This document shows positions 7,843 through 17,089 of a DNA stretch of 60,710 nucleotides, in pieces (the stretch's first letter is position 1; every line of letters starts with the position of its first letter). A model generated the notes under the pieces. It ran no database searches. It was not told the origin of the DNA and saw nothing but the letters and a program-made list of their open reading frames with translations. A program made the position numbers and the translations under genes. This DNA is from Pseudomonas graminis. Lineage in GTDB: Bacteria > Pseudomonadota > Gammaproteobacteria > Pseudomonadales > Pseudomonadaceae. The stretch lies in NCBI RefSeq assembly GCF_900111735.1, contig NZ_FOHW01000034.1, positions 1-60,710 on the forward strand, in the 5' to 3' direction.

Positions 7843-8964
7843 TCAGTCCGTGTAGGGCGGGTAGTCGACATAGCCTTTTGCATCGCCGCCATAGTAAGTG
7901 TCGCGATCCGGCTGGGTCAGTGACCAGCAATTTTGCAGCCGAGCGACCAGATCAGGATTTGCAATGAAGGGCTGCCCGAATGCGGCCAGGTCGATCAGGC
8001 CCGCCTGCAACAGGGCTTCAGCGCGCTCACGGGTCATGTCCCCGGCGAGGATCAATGCGGTCTCGCCCAACTGTGTCTTGCAGTCTTTGAGCAGGTCACG
8101 AAGCGCTTGCTCCTGTGCGGCCGAGCCTTCTTCTGCCATGAAGAAGTGGGTCTGATCCATCACGTGAACGTAAGCGATGCCGCGCTGCTGCATGCCGGCA
8201 CAAAGCGCCGAGTAAGTTTCGTCGATCTGCGGATACAAGGGCATATCGAACAACTGGCCGTACGGGGAAACACGGATGCCCACCCGATCAGCGCCGACTC
8301 GGGCGGCTGCCGCATCGACGACCTCAAATACGAAACGCAAACGATTTTCCAGCGTGTCGGCTGAATAACGATCGGTTCGGTCATTCACGAGCGGATTCAG
8401 GAATTGCTCCAGCAAATAGCCGTTGGCGCCATGAATTTCCACCCCGTCGAATCCGGCCGCGATAGCGTTTTCCGCAGCTTGGGCGAAATCCTCCACCACG
8501 CGTGCTACCTCTTCGGTGGTTAACGGGCGTGGCGTGGATGTGGCCACAAAACCCGGCTCTCCGTCGTCTGTGTAGCCAAAGGCGACTGCGCCTTGTGCTT
8601 GTTTGCTGGTAGCGCTGACGGGCGCTTTGCCGTCGATCTGAATGGAGGTGTGGGACACGCGGCCAACGTGCCACAACTGGGCGAACATTTTTCCGCCGAC
8701 GCTGTGGACCGAGTCGGTGACCAGCTTCCATCCCTTGATTTGCGCATCGGTATAGATACCCGGATTGAAGAGATAACCCTGGCCCTCACGTGAGATCGGC
8801 GTGCCTTCCGAGACAATCAAACCTGCGGTGCCGCGCTGGGTGTAGTGCAGGGCGATTTGCTCGGTCGCAATGTCGTCAGGGGCACGCGAGCGGGTCATCG
8901 GCGCCATGACGATGCGGTTGCCAAGCGTTGTGGTGCCGAGTTTGTAGTCTTCAAATAAGGTCAT
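7843..8964 (-). CDS. old yellow enzyme family alkene reductase (NemA-like)
   Basis: A 373-residue FMN-dependent TIM-barrel reductase. The substrate-binding pair H178/N181 is in the motif VEIHGANGYLLEQFLNP. The early MAPMTRSRA segment is typical of the family, and the full length matches. Family members reduce activated C=C bonds, nitrate esters and N-ethylmaleimide with NAD(P)H; the physiological substrate here is unknown. It starts two bases after the stop of the upstream flavin monooxygenase gene, so both form an operon. The pairing suggests detoxification of electrophiles, but no regulator gene is adjacent. Confidence 0.88.
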   Translation of the reverse strand: MTLFEDYKLGTTTLGNRIVMAPMTRSRAPDDIATEQIALHYTQRGTAGLIVSEGTPISREGQGYLFNPGIYTDAQIKGWKLVTDSVHSVGGKMFAQLWHVGRVSHTSIQIDGKAPVSATSKQAQGAVAFGYTDDGEPGFVATSTPRPLTTEEVARVVEDFAQAAENAIAAGFDGVEIHGANGYLLEQFLNPLVNDRTDRYSADTLENRLRFVFEVVDAAAARVGADRVGIRVSPYGQLFDMPLYPQIDETYSALCAGMQQRGIAYVHVMDQTHFFMAEEGSAAQEQALRDLLKDCKTQLGETALILAGDMTRERAEALLQAGLIDLAAFGQPFIANPDLVARLQNCWSLTQPDRDTYYGGDAKGYVDYPPYTD

Positions 8965-8966
8965 GA

Positions 8967-10010
8967 TTAACTCTCCGGAAGTGAGCGCTGTGGGGCGCGA
9001 AGGTTGAATTCGTGGTTGGCGCGGGCGAGCAACTCGATAGCCCGTTGCCGGTTCGCCTCCCCCGGGATCATGGGGACAATCATCATCTGATCGGTCTGAT
9101 ACTGCGCAGCAATGCGCCGCAGTTGCTGCATCGCCGCCGGACCGTCGCCAATAACCACCCGCTTGCGGTTGAGCGTCACGCGCTCGCGGGCTTCAGCGTT
9201 GTACTGCGCAGGGTCGACCGCCTCGGGCAGCGTTAACGCCTCGGCTGGCGTGGCGGACTCTGCCCGCAGCAACCAATCGTCAAAACTGGTTGCCAGCCGC
9301 TCGGCCTGTTCGACGGTGTCGGCCACTACGGCGAATACAGCAACGATGACACTGGGCGCGGAATGCAGTCTTGAAGGGCGAAAGTTGGCTCGATAATGCT
9401 CGGCGGCCAGTACACCTTGCTGATGATGAGGGTTGATGAAGTGGGCGAATGTGAAGCCCATTCCTTCCAGAGCGGCCAGTTCAGCGGTACTGCCACTGGC
9501 ACCCAGTATGTGCAACTCAGGAAGGGTTGTGATCCGGGGCGCAGCGTAGATCGCCTGCCGCTGATCGCTTGACCCGTCTGTGTCACCAAGGAGCAACGCC
9601 TTGAGGTCCTTGAGCTTGGCCGGGAAAGGGATCTGGTGTGTCTTCTCATCATTGAGGGCACGGGTGACGCGTTGATCCGCTCCGGGCGCCCGCCCTACTC
9701 CCAGGTCTATCCGGCCTGGGTATAACGCCTCCAGCACACGCGCAGTTTCGGCCACTTTGTACGCGCTGTAGTGCGGCAGCATGATGCCACCCGAGCCAAC
9801 CCTGATCGTCTCTGTATGGGCGGCAATCTGCATCATCAGCAGCTCAGGGCTGCTTCCCGCCTGAACCCTGGATTGGTGGTGTTCCGCTACCCAGTAACGT
9901 TCAAAACCCAAGGATTCAGCGGTTTGCGCCAGCCGCGTGGTGGCCCATAGCGCATCGCTGGCGGTGAACCCGTCGTCTACTGGGGAATGGTCAAGAATGC
10001 TAAGTCTCAC
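8967..10010 (-). CDS. LLM-class flavin-dependent oxidoreductase (luciferase-like)
   Basis: A 347-residue soluble protein of the bacterial luciferase-like fold. Diagnostic parts are LSILDHSPV at the N-terminus, RYWVAEHHQ, IRVGSGGIMLPHYSAYKVAE and YPGRIDLGVGRAPG. This set fits the MsnO8/YhbW subgroup that uses reduced flavin. The substrate is unknown. It is the first gene of a two-gene operon with the OYE reductase. The upstream 140 bp contain a perfect dyad that could be a regulator site. Confidence 0.82.
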   Translation of the reverse strand: MRLSILDHSPVDDGFTASDALWATTRLAQTAESLGFERYWVAEHHQSRVQAGSSPELLMMQIAAHTETIRVGSGGIMLPHYSAYKVAETARVLEALYPGRIDLGVGRAPGADQRVTRALNDEKTHQIPFPAKLKDLKALLLGDTDGSSDQRQAIYAAPRITTLPELHILGASGSTAELAALEGMGFTFAHFINPHHQQGVLAAEHYRANFRPSRLHSAPSVIVAVFAVVADTVEQAERLATSFDDWLLRAESATPAEALTLPEAVDPAQYNAEARERVTLNRKRVVIGDGPAAMQQLRRIAAQYQTDQMMIVPMIPGEANRQRAIELLARANHEFNLRAPQRSLPES

Positions 10011-10084
10011 TGCGCCCTCCAGACAAAGAACACAGCCTATTGGAGAAACGACGCGGGATTTCGGCTAGTTTTTACCGAATGGCA

Positions 10085-10097
10085 TGAATTAAATTCA
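10085..10097. promoter_or_regulatory. perfect dyad TGAATTAAATTCA upstream of the flavoenzyme operon
   Basis: A 13-bp perfect palindrome of the T-N11-A type used by LysR-family regulators lies 75-87 bp before the LLM gene start and 55-67 bp from the ABC transporter stop. No LysR gene is adjacent, so the binding protein is unknown. Confidence 0.35.
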
Positions 10098-10151
10098 CCA
10101 ATCATGGTTCCAAGTCAGTCGGTCGAGCACGGGAACTGTGCGGGTCGACGG

Positions 10152-11963
10152 TTACCGATACCCACGCGCCTGGATGTCGAAAAGACTGGCATAGCGCCCG
10201 CCGCCAGCCATCAGTTGCGCGTGGGTGCCTTGTTCCAGAATCCGGCCCTGATCCAGCACGATGATGTGATCAGCGTTGCGCACGCTGGAGAATCGGTGAG
10301 AAATCAGCAACGTCATGCGCCCCTTCGCGTACTCGCGGAAGTGCTCGAAGACGGCAGCCTCGGCCGCAGCGTCGAGGGCGGCCGTCGGTTCGTCCAGAAT
10401 CAGCAGATCGGCCCCGCGACGCATGTAGGCCCGCGACAGCGCCAGCTTTTGCCATTGACCACCGGACAGTTCCTGCCCACCGGCGAACCAGCGCCCCAAC
10501 TGCGTGTGATAGCCGTTGCTCAAGCGCTCGATGAAGTCGGCGGCGATCCCTTGAGTGGCCGCATCGCGCCAACGGTCCTGGTCATCGAAAGCGTCGACGT
10601 CACCCACCCCGAGGTTTTCGCCGACGGTCATCTGGTAACGGATGTAGTCCTGAAAGATCACACCGATGCGCTGGTGCAAGGCCTGTTCGTCCCAGTCCTG
10701 CAAATCGCTGCCGTCCAGCAGTATCCGGCCTTCGTCAGGCGCATAGAGCCGGGTCAGCAGCTTGATCAATGTGGTTTTACCGGAGCCGTTTTCGCCCACC
10801 AGGGCCAGGCTCATGCCGGGCGTCAGGTGCAGGCTGATGTCGCTGAGCGTGGGGTGAGCGGCCCCCGGGTAGCGGAACCCCAGACCCTCGCAGCGCAGGC
10901 CGTCGCCCGGGCGTGCGCCGGCCTTCAGCGTGCCGCGTCCAGGTGCCACCGGTACCTCAAGGTATTCGTAGAGGTCTGACAGGTACAGGCCGTCCTCGTA
11001 TAAACCCGCAATCGCGCTGAGACTGGCAGTGATGGCGACCTGGCCTTGCTTGAACAACACAAGGTACATCGTCATCTGCCCCAGTGTGGTCTGGCCGCGC
11101 ACGGTGTCCATGACCACCCAGGCGTAGGCCACGTAGAACGCGGCAGTGCCCAATAGCCCGAGGACAAAGCCCCAGGCGTCGCGCCGCACGGTGAGTCGGC
11201 GGTCTTCGGCGTACAGGCGGGTGAAATTGTCGCGATAGCGTTGCAGCAACAAGGGCGCCATGCCGAAAAGCTTCACTTCCTTGGTGTGGGACTCATGGGA
11301 CAGCAAGGCTTCCAGGTAATTTTGATGGCGGGTTTCCGGGGCGCGGCGTTGAAACAGGCGGAAGGCATTGCCGGAGAAATGCGTCTCGGCGAAGAACACC
11401 GGCAGCGCGCCGACCACCAGGATCAACAGCGCCCACGGGGAAAAATGCACCAGCAGCACCGCGAAGCTGACCAGCGATATGAGGTTTTGCGTAAGCCCCA
11501 GGCCCTTGGTGACGAGGCCCAGTGGCCGGGTCGATGCATCCCGGCGCACGCGCACCAACTTGTCGTAAAACGCCGAGTCTTCGAACTGCAGCAGCGAAAG
11601 CGTCTGGGCCTTTTCCAGGATCATCAGGTTGACCTTCTGCCCCAACTGCACCCGCAGCAGCGCTTGTTGCATTGAAAGCGCCCGTTGCGCCGCGGCCAGC
11701 AACGCCAATACGCCCGCCTCGGCCAACACATAACGCAGGACCGGCCATACCGGCGCCTGGCTGCCATTGGCATGGATTTGCATCGCCTGAACCACCGCAT
11801 CGACGATCCGCTGGCCAATCCACGCGGCAAGCGCGGGCAAGATGCCGGCGATCAGCGTCGCCACGATCAAGCCGCTGAACAAGGGACGGGATGTCGCCCA
11901 GACAAGGCCGACCGCCCTGCCGCTCTGGGTTGAAAATGCAGTCAAACGATTGAACAACGACAT
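10152..11963 (-). CDS. ABC transporter with fused membrane and ATPase domains
   Basis: A 603-residue half-transporter, likely working as a homodimer exporter. The N-terminal ~320 residues hold about six membrane helices, including the first pair LFSGLIVATLIAGILPALAA and LAEAGVLALLAAAQ. The ATPase part has Walker A GENGSGKTT, signature LSGGQWQKLALS, Walker B LLILDEPTAALD and the switch histidine in LLISHRFSS. The fold resembles MsbA/LapB-type and peptide exporters, but nothing in the neighbourhood reveals the cargo. It is a single-gene unit convergent with neither neighbour's function. Confidence 0.85.
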   Translation of the reverse strand: MSLFNRLTAFSTQSGRAVGLVWATSRPLFSGLIVATLIAGILPALAAWIGQRIVDAVVQAMQIHANGSQAPVWPVLRYVLAEAGVLALLAAAQRALSMQQALLRVQLGQKVNLMILEKAQTLSLLQFEDSAFYDKLVRVRRDASTRPLGLVTKGLGLTQNLISLVSFAVLLVHFSPWALLILVVGALPVFFAETHFSGNAFRLFQRRAPETRHQNYLEALLSHESHTKEVKLFGMAPLLLQRYRDNFTRLYAEDRRLTVRRDAWGFVLGLLGTAAFYVAYAWVVMDTVRGQTTLGQMTMYLVLFKQGQVAITASLSAIAGLYEDGLYLSDLYEYLEVPVAPGRGTLKAGARPGDGLRCEGLGFRYPGAAHPTLSDISLHLTPGMSLALVGENGSGKTTLIKLLTRLYAPDEGRILLDGSDLQDWDEQALHQRIGVIFQDYIRYQMTVGENLGVGDVDAFDDQDRWRDAATQGIAADFIERLSNGYHTQLGRWFAGGQELSGGQWQKLALSRAYMRRGADLLILDEPTAALDAAAEAAVFEHFREYAKGRMTLLISHRFSSVRNADHIIVLDQGRILEQGTHAQLMAGGGRYASLFDIQARGYR

Positions 11964-12111
11964 TAAAGCGCAGGCTCCGGGTTGTCAGTGACAGGGGATT
12001 GTACCGGCTAGTCCGGCTCGCTCCGCCGGTCTTGTGGATAGCTTCTGGATAATCCGGGGCTATTCAGGCTTTGCATAGCACTACACGCCACTCAATTAAA
12101 GCGACATAACC

Positions 12112-12585
12112 GTGCAAAGAGAGCCGAGGGACGGCTTTATCGGAAGTGGGAACCCACAGGCAGTGCCCCAGTCCAACTTCACGACGAACCAGCATGGACA
12201 CAGGACAGTGTTATCAACCGTATTAGTGGTGGAAGATGACTGGCTCATCCGCAGTTTGATCCATGAAATTTTAGAGACGGAGGGTTTCGAGGTCGTAACA
12301 GCAGAGACAGGCGACGACGCCTGGGACTGGTTGTGCGAGACCTCGGGAGGTGCAGATCTCATCCTGTCCGACATCCATATGCCGGGTGGCCTGAGCGGTA
12401 TCGGGCTGGCAAACCGGGTGCAAGCGCATTGGCCCCGCATCCCTGTGATCTTGTCTTCCGGGGGACGGGGGCAACAAATCCTGGAGTCTGGATACGCTCC
12501 ACTTTTCATCCCTAAACCTTGGCACTCCCAAGATATAGGCACCATTTGCCGGCGCGCCTTGGCTTTGGCAATAAACCGAGAGTGA
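12112..12585 (+). CDS. single-domain response regulator
   Basis: A 157-residue protein made of one CheY-like receiver and no output domain. The acidic pocket is VVEDDW, the phosphoacceptor is D87 in LILSDIHMPGG, and IPKPW supplies the lysine. The first possible start is a GTG at 12112; an in-frame GTG at 12208 would remove the unusual N-terminal 32 residues and begin almost at the receiver, so the shorter form is equally likely. Single receivers of this sort often receive phosphate from hybrid kinases such as the one at 3443-5416, but this is not shown. Confidence 0.78.
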   Translation: MQREPRDGFIGSGNPQAVPQSNFTTNQHGHRTVLSTVLVVEDDWLIRSLIHEILETEGFEVVTAETGDDAWDWLCETSGGADLILSDIHMPGGLSGIGLANRVQAHWPRIPVILSSGGRGQQILESGYAPLFIPKPWHSQDIGTICRRALALAINRE

Positions 12586-12657
12586 TCCTGCCGGTCCCTG
12601 GGCGCTTACGTGGGAGAGTCATTTTTCCGAGTCACAGGGACTTCTTTCCAGACTTCG

Positions 12658-12678
12658 ACCTGGTTCAGGGAACCAGGT
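12658..12678. terminator. stem-loop between convergent genes
   Basis: A perfect 8-bp stem ACCTGGTT / AACCAGGT with a 5-base loop lies between the receiver gene stop and the stop of the chemoreceptor-like gene on the opposite strand. The following T content is weak (CTTTAAAG), so termination is probable but not certain. Confidence 0.5.
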
Positions 12679-12697
12679 CTTTAAAGGCAGGAAGGGT

Positions 12698-14002
12698 CTA
12701 GCGAGCAATCATGCCGGCAGCCTGCTCAGTGGCTTCAGTGGTACGCGTCGCCAGCTTGCGAACCTCGTCGGCAACCACTGCGAAGCCACGCCCCGCCTCG
12801 CCCGCACGTGCAGCTTCAATGGCCGCATTGAGGGCCAAAAGGTTGGTCTGGCTTGCGATGCTCTGGATCGTCCCCACGATCTGGGACAACTGAGCGATGT
12901 TGTGCTCAAGCGTTTGCTGATGCTTGACCTCTGTTTCCCTCAGCATCTCCTGCTCGTGCTGCAAGTTGACGTCCACAAGCGCACCGACGACTCGCAGAGG
13001 CAGGCCGGCGGGGTCGCGTCTGGTCTGGCCTCGCGCACGGAACCACCGATATTCGCCGCTTTTCATCTTCAGCCGGTACTCGATATCAAAGGGTGTCTTG
13101 CCTGATCTGTCATTCAGATGGGCCCCGAATGCACTGAGGCTTCTGTCCTTGTCATCGGGGTGTAACCTGGATGCCCAGCTGTCCAACACATCTGGAAACT
13201 CCTCGACCGTTTCGAAACCCAGCAACCGACGGAACTGAGGTGACCACCAGAACGGGTTCTTTGGATTCACAGGGTCTCCGGCAATGACTTCCATATCCCA
13301 AAGCCCATCCGAGAGCATTTCCCGAGCCAGCTCGAATCGGGTGATGATGACGTCGTGCTCCTGATCCCGCTCCAGTTGGTCATGGATATCCCGGAGCGAG
13401 CCAGCGACCCGGATGGGCGTGCCCCGCTCGTCTCGGAGTGTCTCACCCTGTGCATGGAACCAGCGATATGAACCGTCTTTCATGGCGAGCCGGTTTTTGA
13501 CTTTGTATGGGGTCATCCCGGACTTGTCGTTGAGATGGCGAGCGAAGGCGTCGAGTGTTGCCTGCTTGTCCTGCGGATGGAGCCGATCGGCCCAACTGGC
13601 GAGCACATTCGGAAAATCTCTTTCGTCCTTGAACCCCAAAAGGCTGCGAAATTGCTGCGACCACCAAAAGCGATTTCCGGGGTTAACCGGATCGCCGGCC
13701 ACCACCTCCATGTCCCAAAGACCTTCACTGGACGCGAGATTGACCAGATCGAACCTGATCTCATGGGCTGACGCAGAGGCTGCCGATTCGCGAAGCAACT
13801 CGCGGGCATCCTCAAGCTCTCTTTCGAGCTGGCCTATGCGGGATTGGTATTGATCATTGGAGGACTGGATCAGGCGCCAGGCATCCAGAACTGCTGGACC
13901 TTCTTTGCACTGGGCGACCTCAGGATTCTTGCCGCTCATGATCGACGTCAGCAATTGCTTCAGGGCGCGGCGATCACGGCGAAGAAGGGAAAAATTGGGC
14001 AT
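12698..14002 (-). CDS. soluble PAS-PAS methyl-accepting chemotaxis-like protein
   Basis: A 434-residue cytoplasmic protein with no membrane segments. A coiled-coil N-terminus (about 20-75) is followed by two closely similar PAS_3 domains. Each has a GLWDMEV.AGDPVNP segment, a FWWS.QFR.LLGF segment and a YRWF.A.G ending. The C-terminal ~90 residues are the tip of an MCP signalling hairpin (LLALNAAIEAARAGE, FAVVADEVRKLA). The protein ends just after the tip, so most of the return helix is missing. The start at 14002 is preferred over an upstream in-frame ATG. Sensing of an internal signal such as redox state or heme is typical for PAS receptors; the ligand here is unknown. Confidence 0.82.
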   Translation of the reverse strand: MPNFSLLRRDRRALKQLLTSIMSGKNPEVAQCKEGPAVLDAWRLIQSSNDQYQSRIGQLERELEDARELLRESAASASAHEIRFDLVNLASSEGLWDMEVVAGDPVNPGNRFWWSQQFRSLLGFKDERDFPNVLASWADRLHPQDKQATLDAFARHLNDKSGMTPYKVKNRLAMKDGSYRWFHAQGETLRDERGTPIRVAGSLRDIHDQLERDQEHDVIITRFELAREMLSDGLWDMEVIAGDPVNPKNPFWWSPQFRRLLGFETVEEFPDVLDSWASRLHPDDKDRSLSAFGAHLNDRSGKTPFDIEYRLKMKSGEYRWFRARGQTRRDPAGLPLRVVGALVDVNLQHEQEMLRETEVKHQQTLEHNIAQLSQIVGTIQSIASQTNLLALNAAIEAARAGEAGRGFAVVADEVRKLATRTTEATEQAAGMIAR

Positions 14003-14212
14003 GTTGTACAGACTCGAAATGCGTGACGGGCCTCCTCCATGGCACCTTGCCATTCATATCGTCTTGAGCCACAAAAACTTTATCTGTCTGGCTGAACAAA
14101 TGGCCGTCAACTCGCTGAAATTGTTCAGTAATAGGGGACACGCCTGCGAAGTGTGTTGCTAACGGGCTACGCGGAGGAAACCATGGCCAGCTCTGATTTT
14201 TTGGCCCTGATA

Positions 14213-14242
14213 TGCCCCGTCTGACCAAACTGTGACGGGGCA
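14213..14242. terminator. strong GC stem-loop after the DUF421 gene
   Basis: Perfect 9-bp stem TGCCCCGTC / GACGGGGCA with a 12-base loop, six bases beyond the stop of the leftward DUF421 gene. No U-run follows on that strand, so it may be an RNA-end stabiliser rather than an intrinsic terminator. Confidence 0.45.
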
Positions 14243-14247
14243 GATGA

Positions 14248-14688
14248 TCAGGCAGGAATGATCGAAATCTTGCCGTTGCGCTCGAGGATCGCGTACTTGA
14301 TCTGCTCCACCCGCTCGAAGCCCTGCTCTATTCTCGCGGCCTCCAGGATGTCGTCTTCCTGGATGCGGGCCTCGTGCATGCGATGGCGCAGGAACGTGCC
14401 GTTTTCAACGATGATCGTCGGCCCCCCATCGATCAGCTTGGCCAAGCGTTTGGAGCGTCGTTTGACGAGGGAAAGCCCGATATCGATCACCATCAACGTC
14501 ACAATGACCAGAATCGCATTGGTCACCGAGAAGTCATCGCCCAGCAGCGCTTGCTGGGTGGCTTCGCCAATGACCATCAGCAGCACGAAATCAAACGACG
14601 TCAGCTCGCCCAATGATCGCCGGCCAGAAATCTTGAAGAGCACCATCAGGGCAAAATAAATCGCACCCGCGCGTAGTACGGCATCCAT
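14248..14688 (-). CDS. DUF421 (YetF-like) membrane protein
   Basis: A 146-residue protein with two or three N-terminal membrane helices (AGAIYFALMVLFKISG, NAILVIVTLMVIDIGL). A cytoplasmic domain follows, with the DUF421 pattern GPTIIVENGTFLRHRMHEARI and a C-terminal strand YAILERNGKISII. Function is unknown for the family; relatives in Bacillus affect spore or envelope properties. An in-frame ATG further upstream would overlap the preceding gene's stop, so 14688 was chosen. It is 7 bp from the upstream gene, hence an operon. Confidence 0.82.
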   Translation of the reverse strand: MDAVLRAGAIYFALMVLFKISGRRSLGELTSFDFVLLMVIGEATQQALLGDDFSVTNAILVIVTLMVIDIGLSLVKRRSKRLAKLIDGGPTIIVENGTFLRHRMHEARIQEDDILEAARIEQGFERVEQIKYAILERNGKISIIPA

Positions 14689-14695
14689 TGAGCAC

Positions 14696-15214
14696 CTATG
14701 GGTAGATGAACTGAGTAACGGGAATATGGCCGCCGCCAACGACACTGATCTGACTTTTGAATAGCCCGATGCCGTCGCTGCGCCATGAGATGAAAAGCGT
14801 GACGTGACCGCTCTTGTCGGTGGGGAAAGTAAGACTCAAACCTTGGGGACTGCCCACAGAGCTGACCGGCTGCGGCTGGATAGACTCGATGCTGAAGCCA
14901 TCCAGCATAGGCTTGCTGATCGACAGCGTGACTTCTTTGCCCGGCTGCCCAGTGGCCTGAACGATCATCGGGTTAGTGCCTCCAGCACGGTGGAAACGCT
15001 CGTACTGCACCGTCAGATCACCCTGCTCACTCACCGTTTCGAGCGAGCTGAGCGGGCCTCTGGAAAACAAGCCAAGCAATGTCAGGATGACAACCGCCGT
15101 CAGCACATACCAGCCAACCCGCTGGAACTTCCAGACTTTGCGCTGCAGCGCCATGTCCTCGGCAACGGGGTGTTCACGGTCCTGCATTTCCTGCTCTAAG
15201 AGGCTCATACGCAT
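14696..15214 (-). CDS. single-pass membrane protein of unknown function
   Basis: About 172 residues. A short N-terminal cytoplasmic part is followed by one clear membrane helix near residues 35-52 (WYVLTAVVILTLLGLFS). An extracytoplasmic beta-rich domain with several Pro/Gly/Ser strands ends the protein. I do not recognise a named domain. It is the first gene of a pair with the DUF421 protein, and such pairs recur in Pseudomonas, which suggests that the two act together in the envelope. Start choice among GTG 15217, ATG 15214 and ATG 15208 is open. Confidence 0.7.
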   Translation of the reverse strand: MRMSLLEQEMQDREHPVAEDMALQRKVWKFQRVGWYVLTAVVILTLLGLFSRGPLSSLETVSEQGDLTVQYERFHRAGGTNPMIVQATGQPGKEVTLSISKPMLDGFSIESIQPQPVSSVGSPQGLSLTFPTDKSGHVTLFISWRSDGIGLFKSQISVVGGGHIPVTQFIYP

Positions 15215-15300
15215 CACTCGTCGGGACTAGCGATGTGACCGCTTTGGTCTGTGTGAAGTTCTGGTGCGGTAGGCGTGTGCTGCTGATTCCCGGCGGGGCG

Positions 15301-15666
15301 TTAGAGACGCTGAACTCGTCTTTGGATTCGGCGCTTTTGGGCTGGAGAGAAGCGCTGATTACCCATGTCGATCTGATTGTGTTCGCTGTCACACCAACAC
15401 CCTTCCGCCTAGCACGGCTGGCCGCAGGTGAAAGGGAGCGTGTCGGAGATCGAATAACACCGCGTGGTGACATGCATGAGATGCACGTCGCCTTTCGCAA
15501 ATGGGCTTCGCAGTATGACGATCCAGACATTTGAGGGCGTAACCGCGAGTGGCACGAGGCCTGGCTATCAGAGCGGACCGCGACGGTCTTCCGGATTGAC
15601 GGGATCAACAGTGCTGAAAACTTGGCTGCAGATGTCATTCATGCGTTGTCACACGCACGGCAGTAG
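15301..15666 (+). pseudogene. remnant of a P-loop nucleotide kinase / AAA-type ATPase gene
   Basis: The reading frame from about 15301 encodes the C-terminal half of a small kinase-like protein (HVDLIVFAVTPTPFRLARL, then HVAFRKWASQYDDPDI). It is stopped by TGA at 15532-15534 and continues in the same frame with GRNREWHEAWLSERT and a FRIDG strand up to a TAG at 15664-15666. The P-loop half that should precede it is absent. From memory this resembles adenylate-kinase-like ATPases in pseudomonads ending QYDDP..GRNR..HE.WL. The combination of a missing 5' half and an in-frame stop marks it as decayed. Confidence 0.6.
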
Positions 15667-15822
15667 CTCGAAATTTGACGGTCGAGGCACGATTCTCAAC
15701 CCACGTTAGCAATGCTTGCTTTGGGTCGAAATCGGTCAGCCATGGAAATCCGAACCCACATGACGTGCGTGCACTTCACAATACCGCCCTCATCCCCTTT
15801 TTTACATGGAGCTTGTAGACCG

Positions 15823-17061
15823 ATGTTGGATACCGTCGCAGTCTTTCTCAGCATCACCGCGGTGCTAGCGTTTCTCAACAGACGGTATGTCGGTCTGCCG
15901 CCCGCCATTGGCGTAATGAGCATTGCGCTGGCGCTTTCGCTCGTCAACATGGCGCTCAGTGGACTGGGTTTTGAAGCATTGCATACATTCGAAACCTCAC
16001 TGGTGGAGTCCATCGACTTTTCAGAACTGTTGATGCAAGGCATGTTATCGCTGCTGCTGTTCGCTGGCGCACTACACGTAGACTTATCACAGCTGCGTGC
16101 CTACCGATGGCAAGTTGCATCACTGGCGGTCGTTGGAACGACGGTTTCGACGCTGTTCATTGGTTTTGCGCTTTGGGCGCTGCTTTCGCTTACTGACCTG
16201 GCTCTGCCCCTTTCATACTGCCTGGTATTCGGTGCGCTCATCTCTCCAACGGACCCCATCGCGGTAATGGGCATTTTGAAGTCAGCAGGTGCACCCGCAA
16301 GCGTCGAGCTGGTGATATCAGGCGAATCGCTGTTCAACGATGGAGTCAGCGTCGTGCTGTTTTCGCTCATTCTGGCGATGATTGTCAGTGGTGACGCGCC
16401 TTCAGTGCTTGGTGCTTCACAACTGTTGGTCGAGGAGGCAGGCGGCGGCGCATTGGTTGGCGCGGTGTTGGGCTACATCACCTATCGAATGCTCAAAAGC
16501 ATCGACAGCTATCAGGAAGAAGTACTCATCACCCTGGCCGCAGTACTTGGCGGCTACGCTTTAGCGAGTCATCTGCACGTCTCGGGCCCGCTGGCGATGG
16601 TGGTAATGGGCCTCATCATTGGCAATCAAGGCCGCTCCCATGCCATGTCGGAAGAAACCGAGAAGAACCTTGACATGTTCTGGGAGTTGATTGACGAGAT
16701 CCTTAACGCGGTTCTATTTGTGCTCATTGGCCTGGAGGTAGTGCTGATCCACTTCTCAGGTACGCTCGCTGTCACGGGACTGGCGGTCATCGTGCTGACA
16801 TTGCTGGCCAGGCTGCTGACGGTTGGCGCTCCCGTCGCAGTGCTGGGCAAACGCTTTCGGCTGCCTGCCGGCGCCTGGAGCGTTATGACGTGGGGCGGAT
16901 TACGGGGAGGGATATCAGTAGCACTGGCACTGTCTCTTCCGCCGGGACATGCGCGAGACGTGGTGGTGTCGCTGACCTACATGGTCGTCGTGTTCTCCAT
17001 TTTGGTTCAGGGCATGAGCATCGGAACGCTGGTGAAGCGCGTTATCCCTTGCAGGAAATGA
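15823..17061 (+). CDS. CPA1-family Na+/H+ antiporter (NhaP-like)
   Basis: A 412-residue inner-membrane antiporter with about 12 hydrophobic spans. The ion-binding core is seen as SPTDPIAVMGILK and GESLFNDGVSVVLF, and the late TWGGLRGGISVALALSLP segment is typical of CPA1 proteins. It would exchange cytoplasmic sodium or potassium for protons. The start at 15823 begins the first helix (MLDTVAVFLSITAVLAF); in-frame ATGs upstream encode a polar leader with no family likeness. It sits beside a DUF2254 gene and a truncated nhaA. Confidence 0.88.
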   Translation: MLDTVAVFLSITAVLAFLNRRYVGLPPAIGVMSIALALSLVNMALSGLGFEALHTFETSLVESIDFSELLMQGMLSLLLFAGALHVDLSQLRAYRWQVASLAVVGTTVSTLFIGFALWALLSLTDLALPLSYCLVFGALISPTDPIAVMGILKSAGAPASVELVISGESLFNDGVSVVLFSLILAMIVSGDAPSVLGASQLLVEEAGGGALVGAVLGYITYRMLKSIDSYQEEVLITLAAVLGGYALASHLHVSGPLAMVVMGLIIGNQGRSHAMSEETEKNLDMFWELIDEILNAVLFVLIGLEVVLIHFSGTLAVTGLAVIVLTLLARLLTVGAPVAVLGKRFRLPAGAWSVMTWGGLRGGISVALALSLPPGHARDVVVSLTYMVVVFSILVQGMSIGTLVKRVIPCRK

Positions 17062-17089
17062 GCACGGATCGCCAGCGCTGACGGCGGGC

